DNA from: Mycolicibacterium elephantis DSM 44368
GTDB lineage: Bacteria; Actinomycetota; Actinomycetes; Mycobacteriales; Mycobacteriaceae
Direction: 5' to 3'
DNA length: 64,000 nt
Assembly (NCBI RefSeq): GCF_004014805.1
Contig: NZ_ATDN01000001.1
Location: forward strand, 1 to 64,000
Notes under the pieces: generated by a model
What the model saw: the letters and a program-made list of their open reading frames with translations, nothing else
Told to the model about the DNA's origin: nothing
Databases searched by the model: none
In this document: positions 17,822 through 27,999 of the stretch, piece by piece
Layout: every line of letters starts with the position of its first letter
Numbering within the stretch: position 1 is the stretch's first letter
Translations under genes and position numbers: made by a program

Positions 17822-17857
17822 GACACCCCGCGAGCCGGATGAGCCCGCGGGGTGTCG
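17821..17857 (-). terminator. Hairpin terminator downstream of katG
   Basis: Perfect 12-bp stem CGACACCCCGCG (17821-17832) with CGCGGGGTGTCG (17846-17857) and a 13-base loop, about 30 bases after the katG stop. No U-tract follows on the minus strand, as is frequent for actinobacterial terminators. Confidence 0.7.
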
Positions 17858-17887
17858 CACCCGTCTATTGTCGGTCAGGCACCGGTG

Positions 17888-20152
<2,265 letters not shown>

Positions 20153-20605
20153 TCACGGTTGTGATCGGGAAACATGTGATATCGAGCATTCAGGGCACAG
20201 ACCCCAGTAGATGACTTCCGCTTCGTCGAGAACGAAGCCGTCGAGCGTGCCGTCGTCAGACGGCGTGAGACAGGGTGCGTCGCCGACCGCACAGTCGACG
20301 TCGGTGATGACGCCGCAGGACCGGCACACGATGTGATGGTGGTTGTCGCCGACCCGCGACTCGTAACGCGCGACAGACCCGGAGGGCTGAATCTTGCGCA
20401 CCAGCCCCGCGCTCGTCAGCGCGGCGAGCACGTCGTACACGGCCTGCCGTGACACATCCGGCAACAACTCGCGGACGGCGCCGAAGATCGTCTCGGTGTC
20501 GGCGTGTGGACGCGCATACACCGCCTCGAGAACCGCCAACCGCGGGCGGGTTACGCGCAGTCCGGCCCTCCGGAGCTGATCGGCGTAATCCGAGGTAGAG
20601 GACAC
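20153..20605 (-). CDS. furA: Ferric-uptake-family regulator FurA
   Basis: A 150-residue Fur-family repressor. The winged helix covers about residues 8-80 (LRVTRPRLAVLEAV, DVSRQAVYDVLAALTSAGLV) and the metal domain has DNHHHIVCRSCG and the second Cys pair GLCPEC. In mycobacteria FurA represses furA-katG and responds to oxidants. The start is a GTG at 20605, only a few bases from the -10 element, so the message is probably leaderless. Directly upstream of katG. Confidence 0.95.
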   Translation of the reverse strand: MSSTSDYADQLRRAGLRVTRPRLAVLEAVYARPHADTETIFGAVRELLPDVSRQAVYDVLAALTSAGLVRKIQPSGSVARYESRVGDNHHHIVCRSCGVITDVDCAVGDAPCLTPSDDGTLDGFVLDEAEVIYWGLCPECSISHVSRSQP

Positions 20606-20640
20606 TCACCCAATATGCCGCCGTATCTGGAATGAGTCAA
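20606..20640 (-). promoter_or_regulatory. furA promoter and likely FurA autoregulatory site
   Basis: On the minus strand TTGACT (20640-20635) is followed after 18-19 bases by ATATTG/TATTGG (20616-20610). Transcription would start at about 20604, on or next to the GTG start codon, which predicts leaderless translation. The sequence between the elements (CATTCCAGATACGG) matches my memory of the mycobacterial furA promoter that FurA binds. Confidence 0.75.
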
Positions 20641-20891
20641 GAGTTGATCTGCGGGGAGTCGCGCCGCGGCGGCGCGCAACGCCGCACCGAACACTGATTG
20701 CTGGTGTCGTCAAAGCACCCGGTTACCAACGATTTTCGCCTTCACCGCGGTCGCCGCACCGGTTTCCGGTGCCGCGATCACGACCCCGGCGCTGGTACCC
20801 TGCGAAGCTGCTGTCCGGTGGCGCGGGGGAGGCGCCGACCGGCAGCCAATCGCTCGAATGAACACCCGCCCGTCCTCGCGAAGAGAGTCTT

Positions 20892-22115
20892 GTGCGCAGC
20901 GGAGAGATCAGAGCCCTGTCTGGTCTGCGCATCGTCGCTGCCGTATGGGTGGTGCTGTTTCACTTCCGTCCGCTGCTCGAGCAGGCCGCGCCCGGATTCC
21001 GGACGGCGCTGGCGCCCCTGCTCGACTGCGGCGCCCAGGGCGTCGATCTGTTCTTCATCCTCAGCGGCTTCGTACTGACCTACAACTACCTGGACCGCAT
21101 GGGGCAGACGTGGTCATTGCGGTCGACGCTGCACTTCCTGTGGCTCCGGTTGGCCCGGGTGTGGCCGGTGTACCTGGTGACCATGCACCTGGCCGCGCTG
21201 TGGATCATCTTCACGCTCAACATCGGGCATGTGCCGTCGCCCGCTGCCGAGTCGCTCACGGCGATCAACTACATCCGTCAGTTCCTGCTCGTGCAGCTGT
21301 GGTTCCAGCCGTTCTTCGATGGTTCGAGCTGGGACGGTCCGGCTTGGTCGATCAGCGCCGAGTGGCTGGCCTACCTGCTGTTCGCGGGCCTGGTGCTGAT
21401 CGTCTTCCGCATCGCCCGGTCGACCAGGGCCCGCGGCCTGTTCCTACTGGCGATCGCCGCCGCGATGCCGCCGATCCTGCTGCTGTTGGCAACGGGCCAG
21501 TTCTATACGCCCTGGAGCTGGCTGCCGCGGATCGTCATGCAGTTCACCGCGGGCGCACTGCTGTGCGCCGCCGTCGTCAAGCTGCAACCCTCGGAGCGGA
21601 CGCGCCGCCTCGCCGGGTACGGGGCCGTGCTGCTGGCCGGCACGATCGTCGGCAGCCTCTATCTGTTGGACGCCCACCCGCTGGCCAAGATCCCCGATTC
21701 CAACGGGCTGGTCGACGTGCTGTTCGTGCCGTTGGTGTTGACGCTGGCGGTCGGCGCGGGCACCCTGCCGGGGCTGCTGTCGATCGGGCCGATGGTCTAC
21801 CTCGGGCGCATCTCGTTCAGTCTCTACATGGTGCACGAGCTGGTACACACCACATGGAACTGGATGGTCGATCAGTTCGAGCTGCGCCTGCACGCCGACC
21901 TCAGCGGCAAGCTGACCATGCTCGCCATCATCGGCGTCGCGTTCGCCGGCGCGGTGCTGCTCTACCATCTCGTCGAGGAACCTGCCCGCCGGTGGATGCG
22001 AAGCATGATGAAGGACAACGAGCGGGCGCGCAGGGATTCGGCGCCCGGCAAGCTCGCACCGATCCACGTGCAGCGCGAAGAGCGGGCCAAGACGGTTTCC
22101 GCCCGCGCGGTGTGA
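20892..22115 (+). CDS. Acyltransferase-3 family membrane protein
   Basis: A 407-residue integral membrane O-acyltransferase with about ten hydrophobic segments. Family motifs include the N-terminal GEIRALSGLRIVAAVWVVLFHF with the catalytic His, GAQGVDLFFILSGF, and GRISFSLYMVHELV near the end. Such proteins move acyl groups onto extracytoplasmic glycans or lipids. The GTG start at 20892 gives the standard N-terminus. It overlaps the SGNH hydrolase gene by 4 bases, a pairing like the M. tuberculosis Rv0517-Rv0518 neighbours. Acceptor unknown. Confidence 0.9.
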   Translation: MRSGEIRALSGLRIVAAVWVVLFHFRPLLEQAAPGFRTALAPLLDCGAQGVDLFFILSGFVLTYNYLDRMGQTWSLRSTLHFLWLRLARVWPVYLVTMHLAALWIIFTLNIGHVPSPAAESLTAINYIRQFLLVQLWFQPFFDGSSWDGPAWSISAEWLAYLLFAGLVLIVFRIARSTRARGLFLLAIAAAMPPILLLLATGQFYTPWSWLPRIVMQFTAGALLCAAVVKLQPSERTRRLAGYGAVLLAGTIVGSLYLLDAHPLAKIPDSNGLVDVLFVPLVLTLAVGAGTLPGLLSIGPMVYLGRISFSLYMVHELVHTTWNWMVDQFELRLHADLSGKLTMLAIIGVAFAGAVLLYHLVEEPARRWMRSMMKDNERARRDSAPGKLAPIHVQREERAKTVSARAV

Positions 22116-22840
22116 TCAAGGTTCGCGCGTTCGCGCCATACGCTGTACCGGTGAGACGTCTGGTCACCGTCATTACCGCGCTCGCGCTGCTGGCCGGCTT
22201 GGGCTGCCCGCCGGCACAGGTCAGTCACAAGGAGATCGTCGCACTGAACTTCGCGCTGAACCGCGTTGCGGTGATCAGCGACTCCTACACCACGGGAGGT
22301 GACGAGGGCGGCCTGGGGGAGAAGGGCTGGACCACCCGCGCCTGGCAAATCCTGGCCCAGCAGGGCATCGCCACCACCGCCGACGTCGGCGCCGAGGGCG
22401 GGGCGGGTTACGGCACCCGGGGTAACCGTGGCAACCTGTTCGAGGACCTGACCGCCGCGACGGTAGAACCCGACGACACGCTGGTGATCTTCTTCGGCTC
22501 GCGAAATGACATGGACGTCAACCCCGCTCAGCTGTCGATCCTGGTGTACGGCACGTTCCAGTTGGCCCGCCGCATCGCTCCTTCGGCGAAGATGTTGGTG
22601 ATCGGGCCGGCGTGGCCCACCGCGGATCCGCCGGGGCAGATCCTGCGGATCCGCGACATTCTCGCCTATCAGGCCGGGTTGGCCGGCGCGACGTTCGTCG
22701 ACCCGATCGAGGCGGCCTGGTTCGTCGGACAGCCCGGCCTGATCGGCGCCGACGGCGTGCACCCCACCGATGCCGGACACGTCTACATGGCGGAGAGGAT
22801 CGCGCCGCTCATCCGCGCTCAGTTGCCGAGGCGGGTGTGA
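22112..22840 (+). CDS. Exported SGNH-family hydrolase
   Basis: A 242-residue protein from the GTG that overlaps the acyltransferase stop; a GTG at 22151 (VRRLVTVITALALLAG) would start directly at the signal peptide. The catalytic Ser is in AVISDSYTTGG, the Asn block is FFGSRNDMD, and the Asp-His pair is in GADGVHPTDAGH. A Cys follows the hydrophobic segment (LAGLGCPP) but the lipobox is not canonical. Together with the acyltransferase it probably adds or removes acyl groups on an envelope glycan. Confidence 0.88.
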   Translation: MIKVRAFAPYAVPVRRLVTVITALALLAGLGCPPAQVSHKEIVALNFALNRVAVISDSYTTGGDEGGLGEKGWTTRAWQILAQQGIATTADVGAEGGAGYGTRGNRGNLFEDLTAATVEPDDTLVIFFGSRNDMDVNPAQLSILVYGTFQLARRIAPSAKMLVIGPAWPTADPPGQILRIRDILAYQAGLAGATFVDPIEAAWFVGQPGLIGADGVHPTDAGHVYMAERIAPLIRAQLPRRV

Positions 22841-22842
22841 CG

Positions 22843-24192
22843 ATGACTCTTCGGGCTCGGCTGTGGGGGCTGCTGACCCGGCTGATGTCGCTGCGGGTCA
22901 TCGTGATCGTGGCGGCGCTGTCGGTGGTCGCCCTGGTGATCACGCTCGGCGCGTGGGTCTGGTTCGGGGTGACCAACGATCAGTACAGCCAGCTCGACCG
23001 GCGACTCGACTCGGTGAGCAGCCTCGGCGACATCTCGGCGATGCTGCGCTCGGCGCAAGAGGACGACGCCGTCGCGCCGGTGCCCAGCGGCGGCCTGGTG
23101 CGCACCGCCCGGGTGGGCGGCTCGACGGTGTCGGTTCCACCCGACATCGTGCTGCCGCACTTCGACGTCGGCTACACCAACACCACCATCGACGGTGTCG
23201 AGTACCGGGTGCGCACCTTCGCCGCGGGTGACGCGTCGATCGCGGTCGGCGCACCGCTCGCCGACACCCAGCGCCGTATCGACGAACTGCACCGGCGGGT
23301 GTTGCTGATCTGCGGCGGCGTCATCATCGGCACCGTGCTGGTGGGCTGGGTGATGTGGCTGATCATGATCAACCCGTTCCGGCTGCTGGCCCAGCAGGCC
23401 CGCGCCATCAACGCGCAGTCGGCTCCCGACGAGGTTCAGGTCCGGGGCGTACAGGAGGCGGTGGAGATCGCCGAGGCGGTCGAAGGGATGCTCGCGCGCA
23501 TCGGTGACGAGCAGCAGCGCACCAGAGCCGCGTTGGAGTCGGCTCGGGACTTCGCCGCGGTGGCCTCCCACGAGTTGCGCACCCCGTTGACCGCGATGCG
23601 CACCAACCTCGAAGTGTTGTCCACCCTCGAGATGCGCCCCGACCAGCGCGACGAGCTGATCGCCGACGTGATGCGCACGCAGAGCCGCATCGAGGCCACG
23701 CTCACCGCGCTCGAGCGGCTCGCGCAGGGGGAATTGACGACGGTCGACGACTTCGTGCCGTTCGACATCACCGAACTGCTCGACCGCGCCGCGCACGACG
23801 CGAGGCGCAACTATCCGGGCGTCGACGTGTCGCTGGCGTCGTCCACGACAGTCCTGATGGTCGGACTCCCCGCCGGGCTGCGCTTGGTCATCGACAACGC
23901 GATCACCAACGCGGTCAAACACGGCGGTGCCACCGAAATCCGGCTCAGCGCAGTCACTTCCGGCGAGGGCGTGGAGATCACCGTCGACGACAACGGTACC
24001 GGCGTTCCAGAAGAGGAACGCGCGGCGGTGTTCCAGCGGTTCTCGCGGGGGTCTACGGCGGCGAGGTCGGGTTCGGGACTCGGCCTCGCGCTGGTGGCCC
24101 AGCAGGCCGAGATCCACGGCGGGACCGCAGCGATGGAAGCCAGTCCGCTCGGCGGCGCACGGCTGGTGTTGCGATTACCGGGACCGCGTTGA
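22843..24192 (+). CDS. PrrB-like sensor histidine kinase (no adjacent response regulator)
   Basis: A 449-residue kinase with two membrane segments (about 21-45 and 163-185), a periplasmic sensor between them, HAMP, a DHp domain with H243 in VASHELRTP, and an ATPase domain with N box DNAITNAVKHGG, G1 DDNGTGVPEEE, F box FQRFSRG and G2 GSGLGLALV. The DHp and ATPase regions closely resemble mycobacterial PrrB (for example RTPLTAMRTNLEVLSTLE). PrrB is normally encoded beside PrrA, but here the upstream genes are an acyltransferase and an SGNH hydrolase and no regulator follows, so this is a paralogue. A GTG at 22837 overlaps the preceding stop. Confidence 0.88.
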   Translation: MTLRARLWGLLTRLMSLRVIVIVAALSVVALVITLGAWVWFGVTNDQYSQLDRRLDSVSSLGDISAMLRSAQEDDAVAPVPSGGLVRTARVGGSTVSVPPDIVLPHFDVGYTNTTIDGVEYRVRTFAAGDASIAVGAPLADTQRRIDELHRRVLLICGGVIIGTVLVGWVMWLIMINPFRLLAQQARAINAQSAPDEVQVRGVQEAVEIAEAVEGMLARIGDEQQRTRAALESARDFAAVASHELRTPLTAMRTNLEVLSTLEMRPDQRDELIADVMRTQSRIEATLTALERLAQGELTTVDDFVPFDITELLDRAAHDARRNYPGVDVSLASSTTVLMVGLPAGLRLVIDNAITNAVKHGGATEIRLSAVTSGEGVEITVDDNGTGVPEEERAAVFQRFSRGSTAARSGSGLGLALVAQQAEIHGGTAAMEASPLGGARLVLRLPGPR

Positions 24193-24540
24193 CGCGCTCG
24201 GTCGCTCGTCGCTTCCGGCGGTTCGAGGACACGTCCGCCAGGTGACACCCGAGGTGTTTCAAACCGCCGAACTGCTCGACGAGCTCACAGAATTCAGCAA
24301 AGACTTGGTAAGCGTTCGAAACGAGTGCCCGACCGCGCGATATCCCGTGGGACGGGCGTATCGGATTCGCGCCAAGCTAATTAGCGCGTCGTCGCTTATC
24401 CCGTGCGCCAACGGGTTTTTGACGTTTTTGTGAAATTTCCGTGTTGATCATGCAAATCGCCGGGTACCCGAGCGGCACTTGACCGGTTGACGCCACAGCC
24501 GTCTTCAGCAACGTCGGAGACACGGAGAGGAACTACGGCG
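24193..24540. other. Intergenic region between kinase and repeat protein
   Basis: Holds no convincing gene. It contains the terminator at 24400-24420, a local drop in GC around 24370-24460, and a GGAGAGGAA ribosome binding site ending a few bases before the ATG at 24541. TTGACC at 24479 and a second TTGACG at 24487 are possible -35 elements, but no clear -10 follows. Confidence 0.6.
24400..24420 (+). terminator. Rho-independent terminator
   Basis: Stem CCCGT (24400-24404) and ACGGG (24411-24415) with loop GCGCCA, followed by TTTTT and a second T run at 24425. It would end the acyltransferase-SGNH-kinase transcript and separate it from the repeat-protein gene. Confidence 0.65.
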
Positions 24541-25341
24541 ATGACGAACCAAGGTTTGACCCCAGAGGAATTGGCGGCGGAGATGGCCGTCGCGCTTCCG
24601 GACAAAGAGGTGGTATCCATCCTCGATCTCGACGTCGACGTCGACGTCTTTCTCGATGTCGCGTCGCCGATCGACCTCGCGGTGGCCGCCCAGCTCAACG
24701 TCGCCGCGCCGATCGACGCCGCGGCCGGCGCGAACGTGCTGGCGTTCAACTCGACCGCGGGCGCCATGGTCGACCAGACGGCACAAGTCGACCAGATCAT
24801 CGAGGCCGACGCGTTCGCTGTCGCCGATCAGGACAGCTCGATCGACCAGAGCGACGTCGCCGACGGTGATCCCACGGAGCCGGATGATGACGACGACGGC
24901 GACGTGCAGGTCGGCAACCTGAGCACCTTGCAGGGCCCGTTGCTCGACGTGAACGTCAACGTCGATGTCGACACCGATCTGACGGCCCCGATCGCCGGTG
25001 CCGTGGCCGCCAACGCCAACGTGGCCGCGCCCATCAGCGCCGCGGTGGCCGCCAATGTGTTGACGATCGATTCCGATGCGGACGCGATCGCCTACCAGGA
25101 CGCCGTCATCAACCAGGAGTTGCGCGGTACGACCAGCGCCGAGGCGATCCAGGTGTCCGACGTTGCCCAAGGCACCGCGCAGCCTGACACCGACACCGAC
25201 ACCGTAACCGGCACGGCCAGTGGTGAATCCGCCGCCACTGGTGGCGCTGACGGCGGGTCCGACGGCGACGGCGGCGGGTCCGGTGGCGACAGCGCCGGGT
25301 CCGGCGGTTCCGGCGGCGACGGCGGCGGTTCGACCGGCTGA
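24541..25341 (+). CDS. Asp/Ala-rich duplicated-repeat protein with Gly/Ser tail, putative substrate of the M50 protease
   Basis: A 266-residue acidic protein I cannot assign to a characterised family. It has an N-terminal leader-like segment (about 1-28, with EELAAEMAVALPDKEVVSIL) and then two homologous blocks: about 29-108 and about 136-210. Both go from an alternating Asp/Val run through API-A-A-ANV-L to a Gln/Asp-rich segment ending SDVA. An acidic linker (PTEPDDDDDGD) separates them, and a Gly/Ser/Asp tail fills 225-266. There is no signal peptide, membrane segment or Cys. A GGAGAGGAA site precedes the ATG. The PqqD-like/M50 protease follows 46 bases later, which suggests this protein is its substrate or partner. 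Similar proteins may carry automatic peptidoglycan-binding labels, for which I see no support. Confidence 0.8.
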   Translation: MTNQGLTPEELAAEMAVALPDKEVVSILDLDVDVDVFLDVASPIDLAVAAQLNVAAPIDAAAGANVLAFNSTAGAMVDQTAQVDQIIEADAFAVADQDSSIDQSDVADGDPTEPDDDDDGDVQVGNLSTLQGPLLDVNVNVDVDTDLTAPIAGAVAANANVAAPISAAVAANVLTIDSDADAIAYQDAVINQELRGTTSAEAIQVSDVAQGTAQPDTDTDTVTGTASGESAATGGADGGSDGDGGGSGGDSAGSGGSGGDGGGSTG

Positions 25342-25345
25342 TCCG

Positions 25346-25378
25346 CCCCACGTGTGATGAAACCCGCTGAACGTGGGG
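25346..25378 (+). promoter_or_regulatory. Intercistronic hairpin over the M50 ribosome binding site
   Basis: Arms CCCCACGT (25346-25353) and ACGTGGGG (25371-25378) pair perfectly around a 17-base loop. The 3' arm contains most of the GGGGAG ribosome binding site of the GTG at 25388. The hairpin could limit translation or read-through so that the upstream protein is made in excess of the protease. There is no T run, so a simple terminator is less likely. Confidence 0.55.
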
Positions 25379-25387
25379 AGTACTGAC

Positions 25388-27994
25388 GTGACTGTGACGA
25401 CCGAGGGTATGGGGGCGACTCAAATCGCACCGCGCCGTGCGGACGGTGTCGAGTTGATCGGAGAACTCGCGGGTTCCGGTCACCGAGTCGCCCCCGCCCT
25501 CGTTCGTCGCGCCGACGGCCAGACGGTTGCACTGACGCCGTTGTTGTACGCGATGCTTCGCGAGCTCGACGGCGAGCGGACGCCCGCCGACGTGGCCGAT
25601 GCGGTATCGGCGTCGACGGGCCGAACCGTCAACGCGGACAACGTCTGTCAGCTCGTCGAGCAACGCCTGGCGCCCCTGGGTCTGACTGCCCGTCCCGACG
25701 GCAGCCAACCCGAGGTGAAAAAGCGAGATCCGTTGCTGGGCTTGAAGCTACGGCGCACCATCACCGACCCGGCGGCCACCCGGCGTCTCACCGACCCGTT
25801 CCGGTTCCTGTTCCGGCCGTGGATGGTCGTCGCCGTACTGGCGGCGTTCGCGGTCGTGTGCTGGTGGGTGTGCTTCCACAAGGGCCTGGCGGGGGCGGCG
25901 TACGACGCGTTCGAACGCCCGGGACTGCTGATCCTGGTGTTCGTCGTGACCGTGCTCTCGGCCGGCTTCCACGAGTTCGGTCACGCCGCCGCCGCCAGAT
26001 ACGGCGGCGCGACCCCCGGTGTCATCGGCTTCGCCCTGTACCTGGTGTGGCCGGCGTTCTACACCGACGTCACGGACTCGTACCGGCTCAGCCGCAGGGG
26101 ACGGTTGCGCACCGATCTGGGCGGGTTGTACTTCAACGCCGTCGTCGCGGTCGCGATCACGGCACTGTGGCTGGTGCTTCGCTACGACGCGCTGCTGCTC
26201 GTCGTCGCCACCCAGATCATCCAGATGATTCGTCAGCTCACCCCGCTGGTCAGGTTCGACGGCTACCACGTGCTGGCCGACCTCACCGGCGTGCCCGACC
26301 TGTACGGGCGCATCAAGCCGACGCTGCTGGGCATGCTGCCGTGGCGGTGGGGCGAACCGCAGGCCAGCCAGCTCAAATGGTGGGCCCGGCTGGTGGTGAC
26401 GGCCTGGGTGATCATCGTGGTGCCGTTGCTGATCGGCATGCTGGTGCTGGCCGTCATCGGCCTGCCACGCCTGCTGGGCTCGGCCTGGGCGAGCCTGAAC
26501 AGGCAGCACGACGTCCTGAGCGGCGCGTGGGCGGACGGCGACCTGGTGCAGGTCATCGCCCGGGTGCTGGCGATGATCGCGATCGTGATCCCGATGGCCG
26601 CGATCATCTACCTGCTGTGGCGGGTCGGGCACCGCATCGTCACCACCGCGTGGCAAGGCACCGCGGGCAAGCCGGTGAAGCGTGTTCTGGTCGGCGTGCT
26701 CGGCGCCGCCGCGCTGGCCGGTATCGCCTACGCGTGGTTCCCGGACGAGCAGAACTATCGACCGATTCAGGCGTCGGACCGCGGCACGCTCAGCGACATC
26801 GTCTACGCGCTGCGGGTCGAGAAAATGGGGGAGCGGCCGCAGCGCGCGGTCGACGACGTGTCGCGTCCGGTCGCTGCCACCCGGTCGCTGGCCGCGGGTC
26901 AGCGCGGTGTCATGCAGGCGCTCTGGGACACCCGCACACCGCCGCCGACGTTCAACTCGCCACAGCTCGCCGTCATCGTCGTTCCGCGCAAGGTCACGAC
27001 CGCCGCCAACGGCGGTGGGTACGGCCCGCCGGCCGCGGCGGCACCGGCTGCCCAAGACGACGTCGGCTGGGTCTTCCCGTTCGACAAGCCGATCGCCCCG
27101 GAACCCGGCGACGGCAACAACCAGGCGCTCGCGGTGAACACCACCGACGGCACCATCGTCTACGACACGGCGTTCGCCCTCGTCTGGGCCACCGACGAGG
27201 AGTACGCGATGAACATCAACGAGGCGCACGCGTACGCGTCCTGCAATACGTGCGCCGCGGTGGCCGTCTCCTACCAGGTGGTCTTCGTCATCGACCAGGA
27301 CGAGACGAACGACAACGTGGCGGCGCCGCAGAACCTGTCCGGCGCGCTGAACTACAAGTGCGTCAACTGCATGACGGTCTCGATGGCTCGACAGCTGTTC
27401 GTCACGCTCGACGAGGACCTCTCACCGGAGGCGAAGGCCGAGCTCGAGGCGCTGTGGGAGGAGATCGACCAATACGGCGATGACATCGCGGCCGGGAAGG
27501 TGCCGTTGAACGAAATCGACGCGCAGCTCGACGAATACACCACCGAGATCATGTGGATCGTCGAGAGGGACCAACCGGGAACCTTCCCGTCGCTCACGCC
27601 GACGACCGCCCCACCCAGCCCGACACCGGTCTCCGTTGAACAGCCCACGCCATCGCTGACCAGTCCGCTGCCCAGCAGCACCACCCCGGAACCGACACCT
27701 TCCGCGGACCCCACGGAGTCTGCCGAAAGTACCGCCGAGGAAACGGCTTCCAGCCCGACAGCGACGAACGATCCGACACCGACCGAGGATTCGCTTCCGA
27801 GCGAACCCACCACCGACACCACCACCGCCGAAGACTCCACCACGACAACGGATTCGACCTCGGATACCACCGACACCACGTCCACTGACGGCACCGGCTC
27901 GGACAGCACGACCTCGGACAACTCCGCGTCCGACGGCTCAGGTTCCGACGGGTCGGGCTCCTCTGACGGGTCGGGCTCCGGCGGGGCGACGTAG
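25388..27994 (+). CDS. PqqD-like domain-M50 membrane metalloprotease with Cys-pair domain and Ser/Thr-rich tail
   Basis: An 868-residue protein; GTG 25388 is chosen because GGGGAG lies 7 bases upstream. Residues about 12-98 form a PqqD/RRE-like winged helix (LTPLLYAMLRELDGERTPADVADAV). A membrane region follows with HEFGH at 195-199 and D291 in LVRFDGYHVLADL, the zinc site of M50 site-2-type proteases of the bacteriocin-associated kind. Further membrane segments run to about 455. The outside part has two Cys pairs, C619/C622 (ASCNTCAAVAVSYQ) and C658/C661 (NYKCVNCMTVSMARQ), and ends in about 130 residues rich in Ser, Thr, Pro, then Asp/Gly/Ser. The PqqD-like domain suggests recognition of a leader on a peptide substrate, plausibly the product of the gene just upstream. 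Confidence 0.87.
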   Translation: MTVTTEGMGATQIAPRRADGVELIGELAGSGHRVAPALVRRADGQTVALTPLLYAMLRELDGERTPADVADAVSASTGRTVNADNVCQLVEQRLAPLGLTARPDGSQPEVKKRDPLLGLKLRRTITDPAATRRLTDPFRFLFRPWMVVAVLAAFAVVCWWVCFHKGLAGAAYDAFERPGLLILVFVVTVLSAGFHEFGHAAAARYGGATPGVIGFALYLVWPAFYTDVTDSYRLSRRGRLRTDLGGLYFNAVVAVAITALWLVLRYDALLLVVATQIIQMIRQLTPLVRFDGYHVLADLTGVPDLYGRIKPTLLGMLPWRWGEPQASQLKWWARLVVTAWVIIVVPLLIGMLVLAVIGLPRLLGSAWASLNRQHDVLSGAWADGDLVQVIARVLAMIAIVIPMAAIIYLLWRVGHRIVTTAWQGTAGKPVKRVLVGVLGAAALAGIAYAWFPDEQNYRPIQASDRGTLSDIVYALRVEKMGERPQRAVDDVSRPVAATRSLAAGQRGVMQALWDTRTPPPTFNSPQLAVIVVPRKVTTAANGGGYGPPAAAAPAAQDDVGWVFPFDKPIAPEPGDGNNQALAVNTTDGTIVYDTAFALVWATDEEYAMNINEAHAYASCNTCAAVAVSYQVVFVIDQDETNDNVAAPQNLSGALNYKCVNCMTVSMARQLFVTLDEDLSPEAKAELEALWEEIDQYGDDIAAGKVPLNEIDAQLDEYTTEIMWIVERDQPGTFPSLTPTTAPPSPTPVSVEQPTPSLTSPLPSSTTPEPTPSADPTESAESTAEETASSPTATNDPTPTEDSLPSEPTTDTTTAEDSTTTTDSTSDTTDTTSTDGTGSDSTTSDNSASDGSGSDGSGSSDGSGSGGAT

Positions 27995-27999
27995 CGACG

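Noticed and set aside
22819..24117. 432-residue minus-strand frame opposite the histidine kinase
   Set aside because: Shadow of the kinase gene; no homology, His/Arg/Asp-rich.
25748..27229. 493-residue minus-strand frame opposite the M50 protease
   Set aside because: Composition is typical of antisense frames and the plus strand has zinc-site and PqqD-like motifs.
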